Assembly: GCA_007922305.1 (NCBI GenBank)
Contig: ML677365.1
Span: 18,295,241-18,359,240 of the forward strand
Length of the DNA stretch: 64,000 nucleotides
Direction: 5' to 3'
From: Dermatemys mawii
Lineage: Eukaryota > Chordata > Testudines > Dermatemydidae
This document shows, piece after piece, positions 21,828 through 33,627 of the stretch. Made by a program: the position numbers and the translations under genes. Every line of letters begins with the position of its first letter. Positions within the stretch are counted from its first letter, which is position 1. The notes beneath the pieces were generated by a model. The model saw only the letters and a list, made by a program, of their open reading frames with translations, made no database searches and was not told the DNA's origin.

Positions 21828-24075
21828 TATGCTGAAAAGAAACAAATGAGATAGTTCTTAATACTATTAAAAATAAATAAAAAGGCAACTAGATAAATAA
21901 GGCTAAAGCCACCTGTGGAGCAAATGTCAGTGGAAGAATTTACATTGGTGTAAAAGGTAGTAGAGAGATTTGATTAGTTGGAAATTGCACTAGAAACCAG
22001 ATTGTGTTGGTCAAAAGCTGCTACATCTTCATGTGTGTATGTCTCCATATATTAGGGGTCAGTTCAGCTCCAAAAATGGTCAGGGCTGATACAAAATAAA
22101 GCCTGTCCAATGAAGTCTGAGTCTGTGGTTTCCTGCAGAAGTTCATGTTTGTGAATTTGCGTTGGAACTCCTGTAATTTAATACTGCTTCCATTTTCCTG
22201 CAATCTAGACAAGCAAGGACAGACAGCACAGTAACCACCGTTTACCCTCCACAGGAGTGAATTTCCCCCCTCTGGCACAGTGTGCTTTCCTGGTGCAAGT
22301 TACAACTTATGCACCAGCTTTGAGTTTTGGCTCTAAACATTATTTTTCTGCTTGAACTACTGAATGGATTACATTTATGTAAATCATATTTATGTAACTT
22401 GGTTTGGAAATGTTACTCCTTCCCCTCCAGTATTGTCATCAGCCAATCTGTAAGTAATCATTCTTTCATACCACATGAAAATGCTAAAGAAGTGCCTTCT
22501 TCCAGGATAATCTCATGAATTTTAAACAGGCATGTTTAAATTATTTAGACAGGCTAGGAATAGTTTGTGTTTCCTACCCACTACAGAGGATATAATATGT
22601 TTTGTTGATAAATGCTCTTTAAAATGCAGAATAGAAATATTAATGGGCCATTGTTGATTCTCTGAGTCAATATTATTCAAGCCAATCGAAGGTTATCACT
22701 GGGAAATAAAATAAATAAACCCAAACAAGTAAATAAATCAGATTTTCCTCAGATATGAGTTAAAATAGATGTTAATACTAAGTATGCATAGTCTTAATGA
22801 ACCCCAATTTGCCTACTTACTCTTTGCTTCACTTTTATTGGGGTTTCTGGAAACTATGAAGACTTTTCTTTTTGTAAATCACAAATAGTCCAGCTTTTTA
22901 ATAGTTTGGGGCGGGGGGAGCAACCACCCCAGGAGAAACCCCTCAAAAAGTTGCAATTAATAGCAGATCTTCAGAGAATGCAGTATATTTTCAGAGTGGC
23001 ATATGAGGATTTAGCTGCATGCTTCCCATTAGCATTTGATGTGAATTACATGACTAAATCCCTATGAAATGCTTCGAAGAGTGACCCCTTTGAGTGTGGT
23101 ACAATTAACTTGTGATTATTAACCATCATAACTATTTTGTCTTACTAAAACTGTATGTAGTGATTAAGTTTATTAGGTGTTTTTCTATTTTTATAAACAG
23201 GAAAAAAGAATAGAAATCAAATTATTCTAAATACACATTTTACAATAACATACAAAATACTGTACATGGCATTCAAGTGTGTATTGAATTGTATATTATG
23301 AAGTCTTACCTGCATTTAATTTGTCACTGAACAGCATTTGGTTTTTTATTTCTATAAAGATGTTAGAACTGATCTCAGCGTGTTCTAAGATCTTAGAAGA
23401 CATTGTAAACAGTCAGTTTGGATGGCATTTGAATGGATTCAACATTTTATTTAGGTAATCTGGTTTAGTGCACCATCTGATGCCTGCCAGCATTCCAGAA
23501 TTGTCGATGTTGCTGTTGCCTTTGATGATAAGACATGCATAACTATTTCTGTGGACTTATCAGAAGCTTTCAACTTAGTTCATTAAATTTGTACTGTGAA
23601 TTCTGGAATCAGTTTTTTTTTCCAGACAGTAGAGAGAGTTAAGAACATTTTTTTCCACTCAGAAGCTATGGTTTGGAAGTCTTCTCTACCCTCTCCCTAC
23701 CCCCATTAACACAGTATCCTTAAGACCTAAATATTTTGCTAAGAGGTGAGGTTACAATGCAGTCATTTCACAACTGCTATACTTAAGGCATCACAACTCT
23801 CCTATTATTATGACACACACATGCATACACAAACAAAACTGCATTAAAAGAACATTATTAAGATGGCAAAGTCAAGCACTCAAATATTAGGAAATGTCAG
23901 ATTTAAGGGTGTTGTGTAACCTTAATTTTGCTACATGGTGTGTAAGAATTATAAAACAGTATTTAATTATATGATCACTTACTATTTTTTCCATAGAACC
24001 CCTGTTTCAGTCAGTGCACAGGATAGATGGTGGTCATGTAGGGAGCAGCTATACAATATTTTATTTTTTCCTCAT
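21828..24075. other. Intronic DNA without a recognised feature
   Basis: AT-rich sequence. No splice-bounded frame, RNA gene or preserved mobile element was recognised. Short frames near 22021-22518 lack domain similarity. Confidence 0.35.
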
Positions 24076-24240
24076 TCATAGAATTGTAAAACTGGAAGAG
24101 ACCTTGAGAAGTCTTCTAGTCCAGTCCCCTGCAATCAATACAGGACTAAGTGTTATTTTAGTAGTATTATCCCAGACAAGTGTTTGTCTAACCTCCTCCT
24201 AAAAATCTCTGATGATGGAGATTTTTCAATGTTCAGTTGT
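24076..24240 (-). mobile_element. CR1 LINE 3' fragment
   Basis: The plus strand reads CATAGAATTGTAAAACTGGAAGAGACCTTGA... and CTAGTCCAGTCCCCTGCA, the reverse complement of the CR1 3' end seen in birds, crocodilians and turtles. 5'-truncated, old and diverged. Confidence 0.7.
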
Positions 24241-24477
24241 TCAATGTGTGGTCTTATGTCTTATTTATACACTGTTCAGTCCCGGCCTGCAGACAGAACT
24301 ATTAATTTCCTCATAGTTTTTTTTTGGGCACTCATCACTATGGGAGTTCTTCACAAATATGAATACGTTTATTTCCCCAATACCATTGGCTGACTGTTTG
24401 TATAACACAGGCCACAGGAATGCCCTAAATTAATTCCTGTTTGAACTAAAGCATATTTTTTAGAAAAACTAGCAATC

Positions 24478-24660
24478 TTAATTAAAAATTTCCAGTGATG
24501 GAGAAGCCCCCACAGTCCTTGGTAACTTGTGTGAGTGGTTACTCACTGTTAAAAATGTGTGTGTTATTTCTAGCCTGAATTTAGAATTAAGATAACATGA
24601 TCTTTCCATCATAATGTTGGATTTAGTATTCCTGGATATCCGATTAGCATGTGATTTTAA
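24478..24660 (-). mobile_element. CR1-related LINE fragment
   Basis: AGTGATGGAGAAGCCCCCAC, CCTTGGTAACTTG and TTATTTCTAGCCTGAATTTA phrases correspond to the reverse complement of a CR1/L3-type 3' region. Diverged and boundaries approximate. Confidence 0.5.
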
Positions 24661-24898
24661 ATATAATGTATACACATTCCCTGTGTAACAGAATACCTAG
24701 CTACAGCGCAAAGAGCTGTTCTCTGAATTTGTGTACTATGTTTCATTGGCTCTCTTAACTATTCTGATTGCTAGTAAGAAATTGTACTAAAATAAAACTT
24801 CTGTTGATCCTCAGAAGACATAAAGAGCCATGGTCTCTGCTTGGCATATGTTTTAAGAATGTATTCAGGAATGGATTTAATTTCAGATACCAATACAC

Positions 24899-25832
24899 CA
24901 GTGCTGCCCAAACTTTAACAACCCATGAACCCCTTTCACTAAAATGTCAAGTCTTGTGAACTCCCTCTTAAAAATGAATATTTCCAGGGATTTTCTCCCT
25001 TGCCTCAGCATAAATTATAAAAGCAGTGATCTTAGAAATATAAAATTTGATTTTTACATGCTTATTACACGCTATTTATTAATTATTCTTGATCATTACA
25101 ATATTTTTATTACATTATGAAAATGGCAACACGCTTCCAAGAATTTACTTTTGTAGCTTGTATCCCTCTTGATTAAGCCTGTTATAAGACAAGGCTCCTA
25201 TCAAAAGTACCAGTAGATAAAAGGGGTGCGGAGGCAGACCCTCCGTATACCCCAGGACTGGGGGTGGCACCGCCAGAAAAGGAGAGGGCATGGAAAAAAA
25301 GAGGAGGGACCCATGGGGGGGTGCGCTGATGCAGGGGTGGTATATCACCCTCGTCGCCCCCCCGTACTGGCCTCTCTGGTTCTTATGTTTAGTCAAGAAG
25401 TATCAGATGCGAAAACAAATGAAGGTATTTAAGAAGCCAATTCAAAGAGTTCCTCCTACACAAGCATTCAGGTCTTGAGCTGTCCAGGCAAATAATGCAC
25501 ATTACAACAAAGCTTAAACTTGTTCTTCATAATAATTAATTTAAAAAACAACACTAGCTGGCTATTTCATTTTAAAAACAGCAAAAAATATCCACCTCCC
25601 TTTGTATTTTGTAAAAGGAGTCTTGAAGTTTAAATTTCCTCAGTGTGATAGATATGCTTGCTTTGGTCTGCTTCCTTCTTGGAAGTCCCCAAGGCTTTGA
25701 GCTGTTGGCCCCATGCTGCCGACGGTCCCTAGGGACAGCTTTGCCCACCATTAGAGAATTTTTTCCCCGAGAACCCCCTGTAACATTTTGTGAACCCCCA
25801 GGGGTTCATGAACCCCAGTTTGGGAAGCACTG
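24899..25832. mobile_element. hAT element (934 bp) with perfect target duplication
   Basis: Starts CAGTGCTGCCCAAACTTT and ends AGTTTGGGAAGCACTG. An exact 8-bp duplication CAATACAC lies at 24891-24898 and 25833-25840. The left and right arms resemble the element at 290-736 in opposite orientation. A distinct GC-richer block at about 25165-25435 (AGACCCTCCGTATACCCCAG...) appears to be a further insertion within it. No transposase recognised. Confidence 0.85.
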
Positions 25833-25840
25833 CAATACAC

Positions 25841-27478
25841 AAAGATGGCATTTCATTGTAGAGATGCGTCAGAATCCAAGCCCAAGGTCCAAATTCCTTT
25901 GTATGGTGGGATGCTCAAATATTTTGAACTAAATTTTGGCATCATCTGTTCTTTTTTATCATCATGTGTGGCAGAATTAGAAGCAGATTTCTTATTTTTT
26001 GAACAGTAATCCTTGCACTTAAATAGTGCTTTATCGGGAGATTTCAAAGCACTTTACAGAGGATAGATATCTTTATGTACATTTTACAGATGAGGGAAAC
26101 TAAAACATAGAGGAGTCAAATGACTTGAGTTAAGATCAAACTGTGTGTGTTGGCAAAGCGAGGATCCTGACCTCTAGTCTTGTACTGTCCACGGGAGAAT
26201 GCTGCATTTCTTATGGGAAATTGACATTTAAGCTACTGTATATAGTGCTGTATATTAATTTGGGAATGCATATTTTATTTAAATTTTGCATTCTTTCAGA
26301 TTTCCTTTTATTTCTCTGTGCAGATTTAATCAGTGTCTACCTCTAAACCTGTTCTGCAGAAACTGGTTACACTAATTTGCCACTGCAGCATTTATTTTCT
26401 TTTTCTCTCACTTCCTCTTTTTCTGTAAATCACCAACTCCATCACATTACAGGAATTCATTCTCACATGGAACAAGCATTTGCTGAAATCTTGAAACTTA
26501 AGTCATTACTGTCTCACCTATTGTAAATACCCACTTTTATGGTCTCTGCATTTTAGCCTTTGGACCATAACACTTCAGCTGTATTCTCTCAATTCAGGAA
26601 GAAGGACTGCATCACCTGTAATAGCTTCTTAGTGGTCATGAAGAGTTTAGTTTTATAAAGTGGGCTTTTTGTTTGTTGAGAGAGAAATGAGTGGACACAG
26701 ATTAATTCCCTATCTCTTTTTGTTTATAGTATGCACATATTTCTGCTAGTCTGTGTGCAAGATAATAACCAGAAGCAACAACAGAGCTTACAGTGTACCA
26801 GTATAGCTTCATTTCTAGGACGTCAGCAAAAGCAACTGTATTTGGATGCCTTCAGCTAACAGTAATTTCACTGTCCAAACTGCTGCTCTGTATTCTGCTA
26901 CCAAACATTGCTCTTAGAAGCTGTATGGAGTGTCAGCTTTACACCAAAGGATTTAAACATTGAGCTAAGTGAATAAATGATTTTTTTGGTTTGGTGACAG
27001 TTCTGAAAAATGTAAAAAAACCCAATCGGTTTGGGTTGAACTGAATCTGAAACTTTTCAGCATGTTTAGTTAATTGAAAAAAAAAGTCTGTTTTGGGTCT
27101 CTTCTGGAGTGGGGATTTGAACTTGGGTCTCCAAAATCTCAGGTGAGTGCCCTAACCACTGGGCAAAAGGTTATAGTGGAGGGCACCATCACCTCTTCTT
27201 CCTCTAGCTGTTCTGTAAATGGCCAAAACTATTTGTCAGATTTATGAATAGTTTGAATCAAGCCAAAACGGTTTCCCTTCCATACAATAAACTGTTTGCC
27301 TGAAAAATTTCACCCACTGTTTGCAAATGTGCTATTGAACTAAAACCTTCATGTTAAATTGATTAGATACTGTGTACAAACAAAAGTGAAAAACTCAGTA
27401 GTCATTCATATTTTCCAAATTGAATGCAGGGTTGAATATAAGTAAACAAACAGCACTGATAGTGTAAAGTAAACACTG
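25841..27478. other. Intronic DNA with old SINE-like remnants
   Basis: 25990-26110 has GCACTTTACAGAGG and CATTTTACAGATGAGGGAAAC, typical of MIR/L2-like ancient repeats. 27110-27170 has GGATTTGAACTTGGGTCTCC and GAGTGCCCTAACCACTGGGC, resembling an antisense tRNA-derived SINE head (B-box complement). No exon. Confidence 0.4.
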
Positions 27479-27752
27479 ACCTTGTCTAAACAGCTTGTAA
27501 GTGTGTGGCAACCCAGGGTGTGAATCTACAGCGCACTAGCTTTCCATGCAGTAAAATCCTATGTGGATGCTGCTATAGTACACTTTAAAAGTTCCTTGGT
27601 GTGTTTTGATGTTTAAGCAGGGGTATGTCAAAATGCACTATGGAACTTTTAGTGCTCTGTAGCTGTGCCCATGGGATGTTACTGCCTGGCAAACTAGTAG
27701 GCTGTACCACATTCTGTCTTCCCACGCACTAATGTCCTGCATAGACAAGCCA
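27479..27752. mobile_element. GTCTACAC-type inverted-repeat MITE
   Basis: The left end ACCTTGTCTAAACAGCTTGT and right end CTGCATAGACAAGCC are inverted. The interior is itself partly palindromic: AAAAGTTCCTTGGTGTGTTT and a later ATGGAACTTTTAGTG are complementary. Related ends occur at 5304 and 12651. Target duplication was not resolved. Confidence 0.55.
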
Positions 27753-30597
27753 ATAGCTTCTTACAGATCCAATAGTCTCTGGTATTAACAACTATACACA
27801 TAAGAATATTTGGGGGGTTTGTAATGATTTTTAATCTGCTAATCTTATTTTAAAAGCGTGAAATATTGCTGAAGACATAGCCAAATATCTTGAAATTTTG
27901 GCATTGCACCATGCTGCAATGGTAATAATGAGAATATTTTGTATGCGATAGAAAGATACCTAACCCAGCTATTTTGTATACGTAAATTGCAGTGATGATT
28001 CAGAAGATTGACTTGGGGAATGAACCTCAGCAATATAATGTTTTACCTAATCTTTAGTTTTCTCACTGAGCATGTGGATGGCATATGGGATACTGTTATC
28101 TGTCTGTCTTCACTCTGGGGCAAATTGCTTCAAGAATTGTTCATTTTAAAAGTCTCATTTCCCAAAGCTAATCATTGCGGAATTTATCATTATATCCTAT
28201 TTTGTTTTCCCTCTTGCTTTAAATTAGGTATATAAAATATTGAATGATTAATATTAGCCTGGCAACTAACTACCTGGTTGTTCACATGAAGAATACCCAG
28301 ATACATTTTTAAATAGAATCATTAAGGTAAAAAGTAGTGGCCGTAAAATGGACATTAAGGCTCTGTGAACTATGTTTGTGAGGGCCATGTAAAAGAAAGG
28401 GAAGAAGTGTTCATCCACTTGAAGACATCCATCCTTTTGTGACGAGGAAGGATATTCAGCTGACAACAAGTCTCCAGCTCTTGCAGGAATATACATTTAA
28501 AATCTTAAAAGGAGAAGGCATTTGAAAGCTGCTCATTAAAACATAGAAATGGCAGTTCTATATTTGTTTTGTGATTCACTTTAAACTTAGGAATTTGAAG
28601 CCAAGCAAGTTTAGTCTGTTGTATTTTTCACTATCTTAAGGGTTTTCTCTGCTCCATTACCATAGTATTTAAGTGCTTTTTATCTAAAACAGCTGCAGGA
28701 AGTTGCATTGGTAAGTTAGAAGGGGGCATTCTTTCCTCTTATGGTACTGAACCAGTGCCTCAGCATCATGATAAATGGTTTATATTGCTGTAACCGCCAT
28801 TGTTAGGATCAGACAAAACAAAAACCCATTACCCTGACTACTTCTGGCCACTGACAGGTCTTTGGTACTTTTTTGCAAAAGTGCAAGGATTTATTCATGT
28901 GTCTTAGTCAATATACCACACTCCACCTACATTAAATTCTCCCTATGTTTTCAGATGGAAAGAGGAGAGGGTTTTGGTTTTTTTGGGAGAGTTTTTATTG
29001 GTTGGATGGGGTTTTTTTGTTTTGTTTTTATTTTTTTTGTTGCTTCTAGTCATTGTGTAGTGTGGCTGTGTACTCTTACATAGCTGAAATGCTTGCACCT
29101 TCGAGGTGGAAGCATTTCTACGGTGGATCCACATGTATATATTAAGCATGCGGATTCACTCACGGAGTCCCATTTACTTCAGGACTCTGCACGCACACAA
29201 AGCTTCACAGAAGTGGATCCCTCTACAGCACTGGGCCTGAAATGTGTAAAGTGCTATGGCATGAAAATCTTTATCAATAAATAAAATATCTTGCATATAT
29301 ATCATTTTATTAAAAATAAAGTTAATATTTTTAGGCAGTTCATATAATCATGTTTTGCAGTTTTTTTTAAACAATTACGATTAGACGTGATGTTCACGTT
29401 ATTTGATTTTCCTTTTTCTTGGGTCATTATTATAGGTGGAATTCTATATTTCCTGCTTCTGATCTAAGTATAAGTACATAAGAAGAGTTTGTCTTTAGCA
29501 TGAGCGGTCTTTTAGTGTCAATTCTGTATAGTACTGAATCCAGATGGAATCAAAGGAGGAAGCTGATTAAGCCTTGACCAGCATGCAAGGGTCTTTTGAT
29601 GAAAATTAGTCTGATTTTCACTTTGATGTTGTGCACATGTGTTTTACTAAAAAGGAATGTTTCAGATTTTCCTTCAGATAATTCTGCAGACTTGCTCTAC
29701 TGTTACTTGACTCATACCAGACTGGTAACTCATGGAAGTCATGTGATCTTTGTCTTTATTTAATAGTATAGACAACTGTTGTTTGCAATGTTGAGAATCC
29801 TTAAAGTTATTAATCTAATTATATTTGGCTAATAATTGATTATAAATATAAATAGCTGCAATGCTGCCAAATTTATGACTATTTATAGGTAGAAACATTT
29901 GGTTTGCTGCAATCACAAGTCATGCTGGTGTTTTCAGGATTTTAGGATTGCGGATGGTTTTTAATATATTACAAAGGAAGTGAGTGAAGTATTCTTCCAA
30001 CTGGAAATGTAAAACAGTTTTATTTTTTAACTCTTTTCAGGTTTTCTAAAGCTACACTAATAGTTATTCTGAATTCAGTCTTTTGTCTTTGGTTGTGGAT
30101 CTATTCACTTGCCTCCCCTTCTGCACTGAGTTTTAAGTTCCCATCTTCATTTTCAAGTCATTGTTCATCTCCTCCTCTTCTGAGATGGAATTCTCATTTC
30201 CTTCTTCTCTTCCTCTCACCACTTTGTTGTTTCAAAAATTTCCTTTTTATCCCTCACCCACTGTCTCCTTTCATTCCACACCAGGAACTACCTCTTTTTC
30301 ATGGACTGCCCTCTTACTTGAAAAGCTTTCCTTAAAGCATACACTTTCTACACAGCATTTCATAAAATTATTGCCTCTTTGAGCTTGCACCCCCATTCAT
30401 TGTTTTAAGCTTGAATTATGATGTCTCTGTCTCAATTAGATTGTAAGCTACTCAGAACAGGAACCATGCCATCTTATGTTTGTATAGCAGGAAATGCACA
30501 GACTGCACTTGATTGATGGTAGTGTTGGTTTTTTAAAAAATGATTTTCTACATCAACAGAAATCTTTTGATATTCTTAGTCATTTTGTTCTTTTTAG
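27753..30597. other. Intronic DNA upstream of the first RAD54B exon in the window
   Basis: AT-rich with T-tracts near 28980-29040. No recognised repeat family of good quality and no exon before the acceptor at 30596-30597. The missing N-terminal ~95 codons of RAD54B were looked for in this interval and not seen. Confidence 0.45.
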
Positions 30598-30798
30598 ACC
30601 CAGTGCATGTGCCTATACCAGAAATAACAGGACACAAGAAAGAGGAAGAAGGATCTGACTCCCTTGCAAAATACTTCAGTGTTGTGTGGTGTAAGGCTTC
30701 AAAGAAAAAACACAAGAAATGGGAAGGTGATGCTGTTCTTATTGCAAAAGGAAAGTCTGTGATACTGAAAGATATGGAAGGCAAAGACATTGGAAGAG
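30598..30798 (+). CDS. RAD54B: RAD54B exon A (residues 1-67 of the part in the window)
   Basis: The acceptor TTTTTAG ends at 30597. The exon begins with two bases completing an Asp codon, so the previous donor is phase 1. It encodes P-V-H-V-P-I-P-E-I, a Glu/Lys-rich linker, then the conserved KYFSVVWCKASKKKHKKWEG block of the RAD54B N-terminal domain, a non-catalytic region linked to DNA and partner binding in this protein. The donor G|GTATTA is at 30799. If the intron were retained, the frame would run on for about 34 codons into intron sequence and then stop. Confidence 0.94.
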
Positions 30799-30829
30799 GT
30801 ATTATAGATTTACATTGGCCTAAAAATAA

Positions 30830-31385
30830 TGTGTTTTTAATGGGAGCAAAAAACTCCAAGGAGAGCAGTCGGGACCAAAAACCTAACCAGCTTCAAGACT
30901 GAGCTTGATAAGTTTAAGGGGGGGATGTTAAGATGAGACTGCCTATGATGGTATGTAGCTGATTTGTGACTGTTAACAGCAAATAACTTCAACAGCCATT
31001 GATGGGAAGTGTTCTGAGTTACTACAGAGAATTCTTTCTTGGGTATGTGGTGGTGGGTCTTACTCACATGCTCGAGTCTTACTCATTGCCATTGTTGGGG
31101 TCGGAAAGGAATTTTCCCCTAGGTCAGGTTGGCAGGGACTTTGGGGTTTGTTTTGTTTTGCCATCCTCTGCAGAATGAGGCATGGGTCACTTGCAGGTTT
31201 AACTAGTGTAAATGGTGGATTCTCTGTAACGTGATGTCTTTAAATACTGATTTGAAGATGTCTGTAATTCAGCCAGAGGTTGGGATCTATTACAGGAGTT
31301 GGGTGGGTGAGTTTCTGTGGCATGCATTATGCAGCAGATCAGACTGGATGATCATGATGGTCCCTTCTGATCTTACAGTCCACAA
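30830..31385 (+). mobile_element. CR1 LINE 3' end close to the exon A donor
   Basis: CAGCTTCAAGACTGAGCTTGATAAG near 30885 and GATCAGACTGGATGATCATG with CCCTTCTGATCTTACAGTC near 31340-31380 are recognisable as the sense 3' end of a CR1 LINE. The start is approximate, within 30-80 bp of the splice donor. It ends in an ATGAA short tandem repeat near 31385-31400, as CR1 copies do. Confidence 0.7.
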
Positions 31386-31389
31386 ATGA

Positions 31390-33339
31390 AATGAAATGAA
31401 GCTGTTTATAAATCGTGTAAAATTGTGAGGACCAAACTGTCATCTGTAGACTACTGGTCAGAATGGGAGAAAAATAACTATTACACAGAAACCCAGGACA
31501 AGTAGAAATGTTTTTTGGGCAAGTAAAAAGATCATGTTTCCTGCCTACCAGGAAAAAAGTACAGGGGAAAATGGGGAGCAGAGTGAGTTACCTCAGGGGC
31601 AAAAGCATTGAGCTGCCAGTCCAAGGAGAGAGGCTAGAAAAGAAGGGCCGAGCAGATCGGTAAAGCTGCCAAAAGGAAGGGGCTGGGCCTTGTTGATGAC
31701 AGCCACACAAATAATACCTTTGAGAAGTGGGTTTGCACCAGGGATAAATTGACACCTGAGCAGGCAGTCCTAAGGCTCAACCTCCATTTGAATGTGTCAC
31801 TTGTTAATGTTCTGATCAGAGGTCTGGTGACTAGGAGAGACTGGAGCTGCGTTTTTCGGCTGCAGTGAAGTAGTTATAAATATTGCCTTTGCCTGAAGTT
31901 GCAAGCCAGAGTTGATGGTGCTGTAATTTTTAGTCTTTCAATCTTAGTAGCAGCTACTATAAGATACATTTTGATTTTATATTAAGGGGAAAAAATAAGG
32001 CTTATAAGCTATAGGTTGCAGTCAGTTCAAAAACTTTGCCTGAAAGACAAGCAACAATTTAAGTTGCCAGTAAAGCCAAAGTAGATTATTTAGTATGAAA
32101 CTACAGTTTTACTGTGTGTTGCTGCAAAACACACTTGTATTTGAATTTAAGACAGAGATGGCCCTCTAATAATTTGTTACAACTGTAGCGTTGCAAACCT
32201 TGTTGTTGCCAGCACTTTAACTGAAAAATAATCCATGACTTTAAAAATTTAATTTTATTTGTATCAAAACTATCTATACACTGACTTGCTTAACTGAAAA
32301 AGAAAAAAAAAGTGAATAAGCGAGAAAATAAGAAATGTCTGGATTGCATCAACCACCCGGTTGATTTTTTTGTTGATATCACATTAGCTTCATTTAGCAG
32401 AGGGTGATACTGAAGGTCCTGAGCTAGGTAAGTGTAAAGCACATGGAGCTTTCCAGAATTAGTAGAAAGCTAAATATGGATATTTTTATGTTGGAAAGAT
32501 TAAACATTTCTGGTCTTTAAAGGCAAAGCTGCAGAAAAATCAAATCTCTGTGTTTGAAGCAGCCATTGACACAGATGCCAATTTCACCAGGCTCCCACAA
32601 CCACTTCAGTTTACTTGAGAGAATATCACAGTCTGAAAATTGGAATAACCGCACTTTCTTGTCCGAGAACCAAACTGAGTTCTTAGATGCCTATGGAGGA
32701 GTGATCAGATATTTTGCTCATTTATTAATAGCAGTACACAGCATTTGCTTATTGTCGCAAAGACATGGCTGGTCAGGTGATGCAGGCTCCCCCCATATCT
32801 ATCTGCTAACTTGCATTAAAAGGCAGCTAAAATATATTTTTATCTTTTTCCATATAAGCCATTGCCATGATTGCCACAGGCATATTATGAGATTGCAAAT
32901 GGGACAGGAAAGTGGTTCTTTTGATAATGAGTGGGGGGGAAAGAGGAGCGGTCAGTGAGATAATCCCTTTCTTAAGATGTGGCCCACTCCATGGAAATAG
33001 TTTGAGTACTCAAATATCTAAATGCATAATTATATTCAGATACAAGAGGATAATTCACAGTAGTTTTTAAAATATTTGGTACAACAATTTCCAGATGATA
33101 TTACATTTGTTCAGTTTTTTTTCTTGGTATTGTGATCTACTTGAATTTGTTTTCACTTAAATGAAAAACTTTGTTGCCACTTTGTTTTCTTAGTATGAAA
33201 GGTTATTCAAATTCATATGCTTAATTACTAAAGGATTTGATTTCACTTCCTGCAGTTGAATATTGATGTTAAGGCAGTGATACCCACACTGTGATCTTAA
33301 TTAATTGCTAAGCATAAGTAAATGAATTATTATTTGTAG
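31390..33339. other. RAD54B intron (exon A to B), remainder
   Basis: AT-rich intron. No recognised repeat beyond the CR1 at its 5' end. A 134-codon open frame at 32554-32958 shows no domain or splice context. Confidence 0.4.
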
Positions 33340-33627
33340 GTACTGGATATAAATCTAAAGACCTTGAAAGTCTTGAGGAAGGTCAAACGCTGATGATTGG
33401 AGGAAAAGAAATTGAAGTGATGGGTATAATTTCAGCAGAGGACTTTAGTAGTGGCAAATGTTTTCACACTGGTGTAGGGGCATCCACCACAGTCCCAACT
33501 ACTTCTTCACAAAGTACCCTGAAACCATTCTGTAGCCCATTCAAAAATGTCTGCAAGCCAAGCACTAAAGAAAATCTACTTAAGGATTCCCAGAACTACA
33601 AACCTCGCCATGATCCAAATGCATCAA
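33340..33627 (+). CDS. RAD54B: RAD54B exon B (residues 68-163)
   Basis: The acceptor TATTTGTAG ends at 33339. Two bases complete the Gly codon split from exon A, then T-G-Y-K-S-K-D-L-E. The exon completes the N-terminal domain with GGKEIEVMGIISAEDFSSGK, then a Ser/Thr-rich linker and FKNVCKPSTKENLLKDSQNYKPRHDP, all matching the RAD54B family. The donor follows TCA A at 33627. The linker is variable in vertebrates and differs here from the human sequence. Confidence 0.94.

Noticed and set aside
27110..27170. Possible tRNA gene because of a B-box-like complement
   Set aside because: No cloverleaf can be assembled; it reads as the antisense head of an old tRNA-derived SINE.
32554..32958. 134-codon frame in a RAD54B intron
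   Set aside because: No recognised motif, no splice signals in RAD54B phase, and ordinary intron composition.
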